Assembly: GCF_009764355.1 (NCBI RefSeq)
Contig: NZ_LNUA01000077.1
Location: 248,001-312,000 of the forward strand
Source: Companilactobacillus bobalius
GTDB taxonomy: Bacteria; Bacillota; Bacilli; Lactobacillales; Lactobacillaceae
DNA: 64,000 bases
Reading direction: 5' to 3'
The notes beneath the pieces were generated by a model. The model ran no database searches and was not told the DNA's origin. It saw nothing but the letters and a program-made list of their open reading frames with translations. A program made the translations under genes and the position numbers. Below, piece by piece: positions 36,970-44,699 of this stretch. Numbering within the stretch: the stretch's first letter is position 1; each line of letters begins with the position of its first letter.

Positions 36970-37839
36970 TTAGTGATTTTGAGTTGTGTAAGTTGTTGAT
37001 TCTTTTAGGAATTCAGTATCGTCGGGATCAGCTCCAACACGCTTGTCACTATCCAATTGAGCAATCTGTTTCATTTCTTCAGGACTTAAATTGAAATGAT
37101 AGTCGAATAACTGGATGTTTTCCTTAATACGATTCTCGTGAGTTGATTTAGGGATGATAATTTCACCACGTTGAATGTGCCAACGTAAGACTACTTGTGC
37201 TGGTGACTTTTGATGATTTTCGGCAATTTGTTTAATAACTGGATCGTCGATAACCTTGTTGACACCACCGCCAAGTGGACTCCATGATTCATGGGCAATG
37301 TGATGTTTCTTTAAGTATTCGTGAAGATCATTTTCTTGGAAATAAGGATGAGTTTCAATTTGGTCAACCATTGGAGCAATCGTGGCTGTTTTCATCAATT
37401 CTTCAATGTGATGTGCCTTAAAATTGGAAACACCGATAGCTTTAATTTTACCTTGCTTGTATAGATCTTCCATGGCACGCCAGTTTTCTTCAAAACCAGG
37501 TGCTGGCCAGTGAATTAAGTATAAATCTAGGTAATCCATATCTAATTTTTTCAAAGATTTATTGAATTGTGCGATAGTTTCATCGTATCCACGAACATCG
37601 TTCCAAACCTTAGTAGTTACAAAAAGATATTTACGATCAATTCCGGTTGCTTTAATTGCTTTGCCGACTGCTTCTTCGTTGTCATAGAAACTTGCGGTAT
37701 CAATGTGTCTGTAGCCATTTTCAATAGCCCATTTAACGCTATTAAGGACTTCATCGTCGTTCATTTGGAAAACACCTAGACCGACTTGAGGAATTGTAAC
37801 ACCGTTTGCTAATTCAATATAAGGAATATTTGTTGCCAT
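36970..37839 (-). CDS. aldo-keto reductase (AKR5-like)
   Basis: 289 residues from the ATG at 37837-37839, which has GGAGG eight bases upstream. The catalytic tetrad Asp47, Tyr52, Lys77 and His110 is intact, in HIDTASFYDNEEAVGKAI, TTKVWND and YLDLYLIHWP. The C-terminal region has IIIPKSTHENRIKEN, which binds the NADPH phosphate. It resembles 2,5-diketogluconate or methylglyoxal reductases; the real substrate is unknown. Monocistronic, divergent from the phn operon. Confidence 0.92.
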   Translation of the reverse strand: MATNIPYIELANGVTIPQVGLGVFQMNDDEVLNSVKWAIENGYRHIDTASFYDNEEAVGKAIKATGIDRKYLFVTTKVWNDVRGYDETIAQFNKSLKKLDMDYLDLYLIHWPAPGFEENWRAMEDLYKQGKIKAIGVSNFKAHHIEELMKTATIAPMVDQIETHPYFQENDLHEYLKKHHIAHESWSPLGGGVNKVIDDPVIKQIAENHQKSPAQVVLRWHIQRGEIIIPKSTHENRIKENIQLFDYHFNLSPEEMKQIAQLDSDKRVGADPDDTEFLKESTTYTTQNH

Positions 37840-37948
37840 AAAATTACCTCCCATTTTTCAAATCCATTATAGCGCTGACTTGCTAATGGCGGAAGTTCTT
37901 CATTTGTATATAAATTGTTTAAAATATGTAAAGCTTATAAAAATATAT

Positions 37949-37987
37949 TTTACAGAAAGTTAATCGTTAATTTACATAGCTTTGTTA
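37949..37987 (+). promoter_or_regulatory. PhoP-type box upstream of the phosphonate operon
   Basis: Four hexamers follow one another at an exact 11-base period: TTTACA (37949-37954), TTAATC (37960-37965), TTTACA (37971-37976) and TTGTTA (37982-37987). This is the known architecture of PhoP boxes in Gram-positives (TT-A-ACA-like repeats spaced 4-6 bases). The same hexamer and period occur before pstS at 50740-50767. It implies phosphate-starvation activation of the phn operon. The -10 box is not obvious. Confidence 0.75.
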
Positions 37988-38033
37988 ATCTAAGACTGTT
38001 CGACAAAATGAAATAGAAAGTTGGGAGTTAGTT

Positions 38034-39077
38034 ATGAAAAAAGGGCGATTATTAACCGCTTTTCTAGGGGTATTTTTATTATTAACCGGTGTTTTAGCTG
38101 GTTGTTCTTCAAAGAGTTCAGCTTCACCAAAGGCTGGTAGCAACAGTAGTAAGGAAATCACAATGGTTTTCTATCCAAACGAATCAGCCAAAAACTTCAG
38201 TGCTTCAAGAAAGGCATTGAAGGAAGAATTACATAAAGCAACTGGTAAGAAAATCAATATTCAAACGACTACAGATTACAATATTGCCATTGAAGCCATT
38301 GCTTCAGGTAAAGCTCAACTAGCATTCATGGGTGCCGATGGTTATATCCAAGCACATGCCAAGAATGAAAAAGTTGTTCCATTGCTTCTACAATCAGGTC
38401 CTGATGGTACAACAAAGGGTGCCAGTTACCGTTCATATTTGATGGTTCAAAAAGATAAAGCAGACCAATACAAGAAAGACGGCAAGTACAGCATTGATAA
38501 CATTAAAGGTAAGAAAGCATCATTTGTTTCAACAAGTTCAACTTCAGGTTTTGCCGTACCAACAGATGAAATTCAAAAGCACTTTAAATTAAAGAATAAG
38601 GATCAATTATCAGAAGGTGGCAAGTTCTTTGATAAAGTTCTTTACGGTAGTACTCACCCAGGTTCAGCTATTAACTTGCTAAAAGGTGACGCTGACGTTG
38701 CTGCATTTGATGATGGAGATCTTACACCATTCTTGAAAGTTACATCAGGTAGTTATGACAAAGTTGGTTCAACATTCACTGTTAGAAGTGATGCTGATGC
38801 ACCATTTGCAGAATTCAAGGGTAAGGAATTAGTTAACCTTTCAGTATTGCCAGTTCAAAATGGACCTTTTGTTGTAAACTCAAAGGCTCTAAGTAAAGAT
38901 GATATGGATGCAATTGAAAAACACTTTACATCAAAAGATATTACAAATAATAAAGACCTATTCTCTGACGGAAAAGGTAAAACACCAACTCTATGGCAAA
39001 AGAAAACAGACAAAACTGTTCTTCTAAAAGTTGATGACGAATGGTACAAACCTACTCATGAACTAGTTGGTAAATAA
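38034..39077 (+). CDS. phnD: phosphonate-binding lipoprotein PhnD
   Basis: 347 residues. A lipoprotein signal peptide ends at LAGC with Cys24 as the lipidated residue. The mature part is a type II periplasmic-binding fold of the PhnD/phosphate-phosphonate family (ITMVFYPNESAKN, then SGKAQLAFMGADGYIQAH, and STSSTSGFAVP in the ligand-binding hinge). It captures phosphonate, here presumably 2-aminoethylphosphonate, outside the membrane and delivers it to the PhnE permeases. First gene of a six-gene operon, 47 bases after the PhoP-type box. Confidence 0.93.
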   Translation: MKKGRLLTAFLGVFLLLTGVLAGCSSKSSASPKAGSNSSKEITMVFYPNESAKNFSASRKALKEELHKATGKKINIQTTTDYNIAIEAIASGKAQLAFMGADGYIQAHAKNEKVVPLLLQSGPDGTTKGASYRSYLMVQKDKADQYKKDGKYSIDNIKGKKASFVSTSSTSGFAVPTDEIQKHFKLKNKDQLSEGGKFFDKVLYGSTHPGSAINLLKGDADVAAFDDGDLTPFLKVTSGSYDKVGSTFTVRSDADAPFAEFKGKELVNLSVLPVQNGPFVVNSKALSKDDMDAIEKHFTSKDITNNKDLFSDGKGKTPTLWQKKTDKTVLLKVDDEWYKPTHELVGK

Positions 39078-39088
39078 AGAGGCGGCCT

Positions 39089-39844
39089 ATGTTAGAAGTT
39101 AAGAATTTAGACAAAAGTTACCAAAAAGATCATCCAGCTCTAACAAACATATCTTTCAGTGTTAAACCAGGGACATTTGTAGCTATTATTGGACCATCTG
39201 GTGCAGGTAAAACTACAATTTTGAGAAGTTTGAATCAATTGATCAAAGATGACAATGGAGAGATTCTTCTTGATGGTAGTGATATTCGCTCAGCTAATAA
39301 AGCTCAATTAAGAAAATATCGTCGTCAGATTGGAATGGTTTTTCAAAATTACAATTTGGTTGAACGATTGACCGTTATTGAAAATGTTTTACATGGTCGT
39401 TTAGGCTATAAATCAACTTTGGCTGGTGTTTTCGGTCGTTATACTCAAGCCGAAAAAGAAGAGGCTATGTCTTTATTAAAGAAAGTTGGTTTGGAAGATT
39501 TTGCATTACAAAGATGTTCTGAGTTGAGTGGTGGTCAAAAACAACGAGTTGGAATTGCTCGTTCTTTGATTCAACACCCTAAGGTTATCTTGTGTGATGA
39601 ACCGATTGCCTCGCTTGATCCAGCATCTGCGCAAACGGTAATGCAATTACTTAAAGATTTAACTGAAGAATACAATTTGATTTGTGTTGCCAATTTACAT
39701 CAAATAAATATGGCAAAAAAATATGCTGACCAAATTATTGGTATTCGTAAAGGACAATTAGTCTTTGACGAGGCCGCTGATTTGTTATCAGAAGATATTT
39801 TGAGGACGCTCTATGATCAAGACATTACAAAGGAGCTTGAATAA
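39089..39844 (+). CDS. phnC: phosphonate ABC transporter ATPase PhnC
   Basis: 251 residues. Walker A GPSGAGKTT at residues 35-43, Q-loop VFQNYNLVERLTV, signature LSGGQ at 146-150 and Walker B VILCDE at 166-171. The loop LHGRLGYKSTLAGVFGRYTQAEK is typical of PhnC proteins. It energises phosphonate import. The gene starts 11 bases after phnD and overlaps the first phnE by one base. Confidence 0.95.
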   Translation: MLEVKNLDKSYQKDHPALTNISFSVKPGTFVAIIGPSGAGKTTILRSLNQLIKDDNGEILLDGSDIRSANKAQLRKYRRQIGMVFQNYNLVERLTVIENVLHGRLGYKSTLAGVFGRYTQAEKEEAMSLLKKVGLEDFALQRCSELSGGQKQRVGIARSLIQHPKVILCDEPIASLDPASAQTVMQLLKDLTEEYNLICVANLHQINMAKKYADQIIGIRKGQLVFDEAADLLSEDILRTLYDQDITKELE

Positions 39845-40635
39845 TGCAATCTTCTGCAAAATATTTAACACGCAAAGGTTGGTATCAAACCGCGATAATC
39901 GCAATTATTGGCGGTACCTATATATTAGGTAGTTGGATTCTAAACTTTGATAATTTAAGCGTACTAGTGGCAGTTCCCAGAGCCTTTGGGTGGTTAGGTG
40001 TAAACTTCCAGCCTACAGCTAAGTCAGTAGAGTATCTACCTAAGATTTGGCAAAAATTGATGCAAACGGTGTTGTTGGCCATTTCTTCAACAGTAGTGGC
40101 TGCTATTATATCCATCTTTGTAGCTCTAATTGGTTCTAAAGTCACTGGTATAAATGGCTTTGTTCAATTGATTGTGCGTGGAATAGCTTCTTTTTTTAGA
40201 AATATTCCATTAGTTGCATGGTCAATGATTTTACTATTTTCATTTAAACAAAGTGATTTTACTGGATTCTTAGCTTTGCTGTTAATGTCCATTGGATTTT
40301 TAATCCGTGCTTTTATGGAGATTATTGAAGATGAGGCAAGTGAGACAATGCTAGCTTTGAAAGCTACTGGAGCAAGTTACTTTCAAGTTATTTTTCAAGC
40401 GGTTTTGCCACAGATTTTGCCAAGTGTTCTAAGTTGGATTCTTTATATGATAGAAAATAATGTTCGTGATGCTACGTTAGTTGGAATTTTGACAGGTACA
40501 GGGATTGGATTTATTTTCGATTTATATTACAAGAGCTTTAGATTTGATGCTGCTGGAATGACTGTCTTGTCCATTATTATTGTGGTAATTGGATTGGAAT
40601 TAATTTCAAATCAAATTAGAAAGGTGATCTTATGA
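39844..40635 (+). CDS. phnE: phosphonate ABC transporter permease PhnE (first copy)
   Basis: 263 residues with about six hydrophobic segments. The cytoplasmic EAA-type loop is ETMLALKATGASYFQVIFQAVLPQILP, which contacts PhnC. Two different PhnE-type permeases in tandem, as here, are common in phosphonate importers and probably form a heterodimer. The last four bases overlap the second phnE. Confidence 0.92.
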   Translation: MQSSAKYLTRKGWYQTAIIAIIGGTYILGSWILNFDNLSVLVAVPRAFGWLGVNFQPTAKSVEYLPKIWQKLMQTVLLAISSTVVAAIISIFVALIGSKVTGINGFVQLIVRGIASFFRNIPLVAWSMILLFSFKQSDFTGFLALLLMSIGFLIRAFMEIIEDEASETMLALKATGASYFQVIFQAVLPQILPSVLSWILYMIENNVRDATLVGILTGTGIGFIFDLYYKSFRFDAAGMTVLSIIIVVIGLELISNQIRKVIL

Positions 40636-41483
40636 TAGATAGCGAAGATAGGTTTATTAAAAAACCTCAGTTACCAAGTTCACCCAACATTAAACTACAT
40701 GAGACCAGTTTGTCCCGAGTAATGATTTTGTTAGTATTCGTCTCATTATTATTGATCACAGGTTTTACACTGACACATTTGGATACTGCTAATGTGCAGT
40801 TAAATGCGGCAGTTAAGGAATTAACATCAACACTCCACCAAATGTTTTTACAACCTAATACTGGTAGTGATGGATTAGGAGAATTATTACAAGGCTTAGG
40901 AATGAGTTTACTCATTTCAATTATGACAACCATTATTGGAGCTGTATTCGGTTTTTTCTTTGCCGTCTTAGCTTCTAAAAATCTAACTAATGTTTATCTA
41001 GGAACAATTATTAGAGTCATCATGGCTGTTGTAAGAGCTATTCCAACAATTATCTGGGCTTTGATCTTTTCCATTGTGTGTGGATTAGGATCAACTGCGG
41101 CTATATTAGGATTAAGCTTCCACAGTGTGGCTTACTTAACTAAAGCTTATTCAGAAAGTATTGAAGGAATTGATAAATCTACTATCGAATCACTGGAAGT
41201 TACAGGAAGTAAATTTTGGGTAATTGTATTTCAAGCTATTTGGCCAACCATCATGGCCTCGTTCGTTTCATGGACGTTTATTCGTTTAGAAATTAACTTT
41301 GCTAATGCAATTGCCGTTGGTGCTGCCGCTGGTGCCGGAGGAATTGGATATCAATTGTTTGTTGCTAGTGGTATGAGTTTTGATTTTCATGAAGTAGGAT
41401 TTATCGTTTACTTAATTATTTTAGTAACATTTTTGCTTGAGTTTATTGCGGTCAAAATAAGACATTTCTATTTAGATCGTTAA
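40632..41483 (+). CDS. phnE: phosphonate ABC transporter permease PhnE (second copy)
   Basis: 283 residues: an N-terminal cytoplasmic stretch of about 25 residues, then about six hydrophobic segments. The EAA loop reads STIESLEVTGSKFWVIVFQAIWPTIMASFVSW. It pairs with the first PhnE. Starts four bases inside it and is followed after 18 bases by phnX. Confidence 0.92.
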   Translation: MIDSEDRFIKKPQLPSSPNIKLHETSLSRVMILLVFVSLLLITGFTLTHLDTANVQLNAAVKELTSTLHQMFLQPNTGSDGLGELLQGLGMSLLISIMTTIIGAVFGFFFAVLASKNLTNVYLGTIIRVIMAVVRAIPTIIWALIFSIVCGLGSTAAILGLSFHSVAYLTKAYSESIEGIDKSTIESLEVTGSKFWVIVFQAIWPTIMASFVSWTFIRLEINFANAIAVGAAAGAGGIGYQLFVASGMSFDFHEVGFIVYLIILVTFLLEFIAVKIRHFYLDR

Positions 41484-41501
41484 GTTAGGGAGAGAATTTT
41501 T

Positions 41502-42296
41502 ATGATTGAAGCAGTTATTTTCGACTGGGCGGGAACAACCGTTGATTATGGGAGTTTAGCACCAGTCATCGCATTCAAAAAGGCATTTAAGGATGCCGGA
41601 ATAGAATTAAGTGATGAAGAAATTCGTCGAGATATGGGAATGGCTAAGTGGGACCACATTGGCAAGATTCTTGAGCTCGATGATGTTAAGCAGCAGTGGC
41701 AAGAGAAATATTCAGCATTACCCAACAATGATGACCGTAAAAAAATTTATGCCGGTTTTCAACAATCATTGATTCATTATTTAAAAGAATATACAGAATT
41801 GAAATCAGGTGTATTAAAGACCTTCAATTATTTGAAGGATTACGGCATTAAAGTTGCAACTACTACTGGTTATACTGCGGAAATGATGAAAATTGTTGAA
41901 TACAAAGCTGCAGAATATGGCTATACTCCTGATTTGGTTGTGACGTCAGAGGATGTCAATAATCAAGGACGTCCTTCTCCGGCAATGATCCAATTGATTA
42001 TGAGAAAATTCAATATTGATAATTCCAAAAAGGTAATTAAAGTAGGGGATACTTTAGTAGATATTGAAGAAGGTCGTAATGCTGGTGTCAAAACAGTTGG
42101 GATAGTCGAAGGCAGTAGTTTAATGGGATTATCACAGGTTGAATTTGATGAATTGGATAACGAGCAACAAATTGCTAAACGTAATGAAGTAAAACGTAAA
42201 TTTGAATCTGTTAATGCTGATTTTATAATTGATAGTATTTATGACTTGGTTCAAATTATTGAATATTTAAATGAATCGATGGATAAAAAATGGTAA
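41502..42296 (+). CDS. phnX: phosphonoacetaldehyde hydrolase
   Basis: 264 residues. The HAD nucleophile Asp8 lies in FDWAGTTVDYGS, the diagnostic PhnX start, and Lys49 in MGMAKWDH corresponds to the Schiff-base lysine that activates phosphonoacetaldehyde for C-P cleavage. HAD motif IV is VIKVGDTLVDIEEGRNAG. Products are acetaldehyde and phosphate. It overlaps phnW by seven bases, so the two enzymes are coupled. Confidence 0.96.
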   Translation: MIEAVIFDWAGTTVDYGSLAPVIAFKKAFKDAGIELSDEEIRRDMGMAKWDHIGKILELDDVKQQWQEKYSALPNNDDRKKIYAGFQQSLIHYLKEYTELKSGVLKTFNYLKDYGIKVATTTGYTAEMMKIVEYKAAEYGYTPDLVVTSEDVNNQGRPSPAMIQLIMRKFNIDNSKKVIKVGDTLVDIEEGRNAGVKTVGIVEGSSLMGLSQVEFDELDNEQQIAKRNEVKRKFESVNADFIIDSIYDLVQIIEYLNESMDKKW

Positions 42297-43381
42297 AAAA
42301 ATATTTGCTTCTAACACCCGGACCATTAACCACTAGTGAAAAAGTAAAAGGTGCAATGGATTTTGATTACTGTACTTGGGATGACGATTATAAAAAGATT
42401 ACACAATCATTTCGCCATTCGCTACTAGAAGTAGCACAAGTTAGTGAAGAAGAATATTCAGCCGTACCGATTCAAGGTAGTGGAACTTATGGAGTTGAAT
42501 CAGTAATTAGTTCGATTATTTCTGACAATGATAAATTACTAATCGCTATCAACGGTGCTTATGGTAAACGTATCAGTGAAATGGCTGATGTTTATGGAAT
42601 CAAGCATGTTGATTTGGTTGTTGACGAGAGAAAACCTATTACTCTAGAACAAGTTATGAAGGTTTTGGATGAGAATCCAGATGTAACTCACTTTGCAATG
42701 ATTCATTGTGAAACAACAACAGGAATTCTAAATCCAATTGAAGAAATTATTTCTAAGGTCAGTGATCGTGGAATAATTACAATTGTTGATGCAATGAGTA
42801 GTTTTGGTGGAGTTCCAATCGATGTGAAAGCTAATAAAATTGATTTCTTGATTAGTAGTTCTAACAAGTGTATTCAAGGTGTACCTGGATTTTCATTTGT
42901 TATTGCTAGAAGAAGCACTTTAGAAGCCGCCAAGGGAATTGCCAGAACATTGTCGCTTGATCTATATGGTCAATATGCTGAAATGGAACGTAATAATGGT
43001 AAGTGGAGATTTACTTCACCAACTCACGTTGTTCATGCTTTTGCAGAAGCTCTAAAAGAACTAAATGAAGAGGGTGGAGTAATAGCCCGCCATCAACGTT
43101 ATGTAAATAATCAAAAGCATCTGGCTTCTGGTATGGAAGAACTTGGTTTTAAAGTTTTAATTGATGAAGAATTCCAGTCACCAATTATTACGTCATTTAT
43201 TTATCCAAGTGATGATTTTGATTTTCATGAGTTTTATCAAGAATTAAAAGAAGATGGCTTTGTTATTTATCCTGGAAAAATTTCTCAAGTACCAACGTTT
43301 AGAATTGGTAATATTGGAGAAGTTTACGATGAGGACATTACAAAACTATTGTCAGCTGTAAAGGAAATCGTTAATAGATAA
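42290..43381 (+). CDS. phnW: 2-aminoethylphosphonate:pyruvate aminotransferase
   Basis: 363 residues, class V PLP enzyme. Lys193 in SSSNKCIQGVPGFS is the PLP-binding lysine, Asp167 in IVDAMSSFGG pairs with the pyridine nitrogen, and LLLTPGPLTTS at the N-terminus is typical of the family. It converts 2-aminoethylphosphonate plus pyruvate to phosphonoacetaldehyde plus alanine, the substrate for PhnX. Last gene of the operon, closed by a bidirectional terminator. Confidence 0.96.
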   Translation: MVKKYLLLTPGPLTTSEKVKGAMDFDYCTWDDDYKKITQSFRHSLLEVAQVSEEEYSAVPIQGSGTYGVESVISSIISDNDKLLIAINGAYGKRISEMADVYGIKHVDLVVDERKPITLEQVMKVLDENPDVTHFAMIHCETTTGILNPIEEIISKVSDRGIITIVDAMSSFGGVPIDVKANKIDFLISSSNKCIQGVPGFSFVIARRSTLEAAKGIARTLSLDLYGQYAEMERNNGKWRFTSPTHVVHAFAEALKELNEEGGVIARHQRYVNNQKHLASGMEELGFKVLIDEEFQSPIITSFIYPSDDFDFHEFYQELKEDGFVIYPGKISQVPTFRIGNIGEVYDEDITKLLSAVKEIVNR

Positions 43382-43423
43382 AAAAATACTCAATCGACCC
43401 TAACAGTCGATTGAGTATTTTTT
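43381..43423. terminator. bidirectional terminator
   Basis: AATACTCAATCGAC pairs perfectly with GTCGATTGAGTATT (43386-43419) with A and T runs outside; serves phnW and the convergent PAP2 gene. Confidence 0.95.
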
Positions 43424-44078
43424 AGTCTTTATGATCAATTAGATGAGCGATTGAATCGTAGTATCTTAAGTATAATAATTCGCAACACTCCCACCAAGTA
43501 CCAGCAAGCAAGGCACTTCCGATAACGTCACTGGGAAAATGTCCCCTGAGGTATACTCTTGAAATGGCAACGATGATGAGCCAGATTATTAATAATCCTG
43601 TAATAGTTTTTCTAGTAGATACTTTTTTTATAGTTGGTAAAACTAGAAAAATTAATGCCAGAATAACTAGAGTAGTTCCAAAGACATGTCCACTGGGGAA
43701 ACTATACCCTGAGGCGGGAATGATTTTTCCTAGTGGTCGTTGACGTCTGACGGTCATCTTTACAAGAAAGGCAATAACATTTCCACTAATTAGAATGAAA
43801 CCAATCCATAAACTAGAATCTTTTTTACCTCTTTTGAAGAGAATAAACATGATTAATAATAGATAAATAACATCCATTATAGGGCTGCCTAAAAATGTAA
43901 TTGTAGAAAATAATTTAGTGTTAGTAGGTGATACCATGCTTCCTAAAATATTTTGAATAGAGTGGTCAAACCCTAAAATGAAAGAATTATTGCTAACAAT
44001 CATAATCTCTAGTAAAAAGAAGATAACTACATAGATTAAGGAAAGCCACTTTCTGTGATTATTTGGTTTAAATATCAA
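43422..44078 (-). CDS. PAP2-family membrane phosphatase
   Basis: 218 residues from a TTG at 44076-44078, chosen because AAAGGAG lies seven bases upstream; an in-frame ATG at 44117 lacks a ribosome binding site. Six hydrophobic segments. All three phosphatase motifs are present: KMTVRRQRPLG (K-x6-RP), SFPSGHVFG and SRVYLRGHFPSD. Members dephosphorylate undecaprenyl pyrophosphate, phosphatidylglycerol phosphate or phosphatidic acid at the membrane surface. The exact lipid is unknown. Confidence 0.9.
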   Translation of the reverse strand: MIFKPNNHRKWLSLIYVVIFFLLEIMIVSNNSFILGFDHSIQNILGSMVSPTNTKLFSTITFLGSPIMDVIYLLLIMFILFKRGKKDSSLWIGFILISGNVIAFLVKMTVRRQRPLGKIIPASGYSFPSGHVFGTTLVILALIFLVLPTIKKVSTRKTITGLLIIWLIIVAISRVYLRGHFPSDVIGSALLAGTWWECCELLYLRYYDSIAHLIDHKD

Positions 44079-44266
44079 AATAAAACTCCTTTGGATCAAA
44101 AAGATAAATGTACACATCCGTAATTGCTTTAAGCTTTGATTGTAATATTATTTTCATGAGATTTACAGTAAATTACATATTTTTTTAAAAGATATTTAAT
44201 TACACAAAATAATATACTAGCTAAAGTCATTAATGATATAATCTAATCTACAAAAGGAGGCTTAAA

Positions 44267-44515
44267 ATGCTCACATTAATGGCAGCCAGCACAACTAGTA
44301 GCTCGGCACCGATATTAATTGCTATTGGGGTAGCAATTCTTGTAATTATTTGGTTATTTATCAAGACAGGAATTGCATTGTTACATCATCCAATAATTGG
44401 GATTATCCTAATTCTTTTAGGGGTATTAGGATTGTGGAATTATCTCATTATCGGTATTGGGGTAATTGTTGGTGGAATAGTTTTCCTAGTTATATCACAG
44501 TTTTTCAGCAATTAA
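44267..44515 (+). CDS. small membrane protein of unknown function
   Basis: 82 residues. After a short Ser/Thr-rich N-terminus there are about three hydrophobic segments (residues 15-36, 40-58 and 60-80) with many Ile and Gly. AAAGGAGG precedes the ATG and a TATAAT lies at 44237-44242, so it is a real transcription unit with its own terminator. Family not recognised. Confidence 0.7.
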   Translation: MLTLMAASTTSSSAPILIAIGVAILVIIWLFIKTGIALLHHPIIGIILILLGVLGLWNYLIIGIGVIVGGIVFLVISQFFSN

Positions 44516-44525
44516 TGAAATTACA

Positions 44526-44553
44526 AAGCAGGGCGCTTGCCTTGCTTTTTTTG
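44526..44553 (+). terminator. intrinsic terminator
   Basis: AAGCAGGGC pairs with GCCTTGCTT around a GCTT loop and is followed by T7, ending the small membrane protein gene. Confidence 0.88.
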
Positions 44554-44626
44554 TTGGTTGAAGTTTTGTATACGAATTGAAAATATATCGAGATTAATTA
44601 TTTGATTTTTTTACTAAAGTATTCGA

Positions 44627-44640
44627 TGATAACGATTGCA
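44627..44640 (+). promoter_or_regulatory. cre-like site upstream of pyruvate oxidase
   Basis: TGATAACGATTGCA matches the CcpA consensus TGWAANCGNTNWCA at 12 of 14 positions and keeps the central CG. It lies 60 bases before the pox start, where the promoter should be. Catabolite control of pyruvate oxidase genes is known in lactobacilli; here the site is a prediction. Confidence 0.5.
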
Positions 44641-44699
44641 GGCAACTTATATAGTTATGCATAAATGTTAATTGAGGTTTTCGAAAGGAAAGTGTTAAT

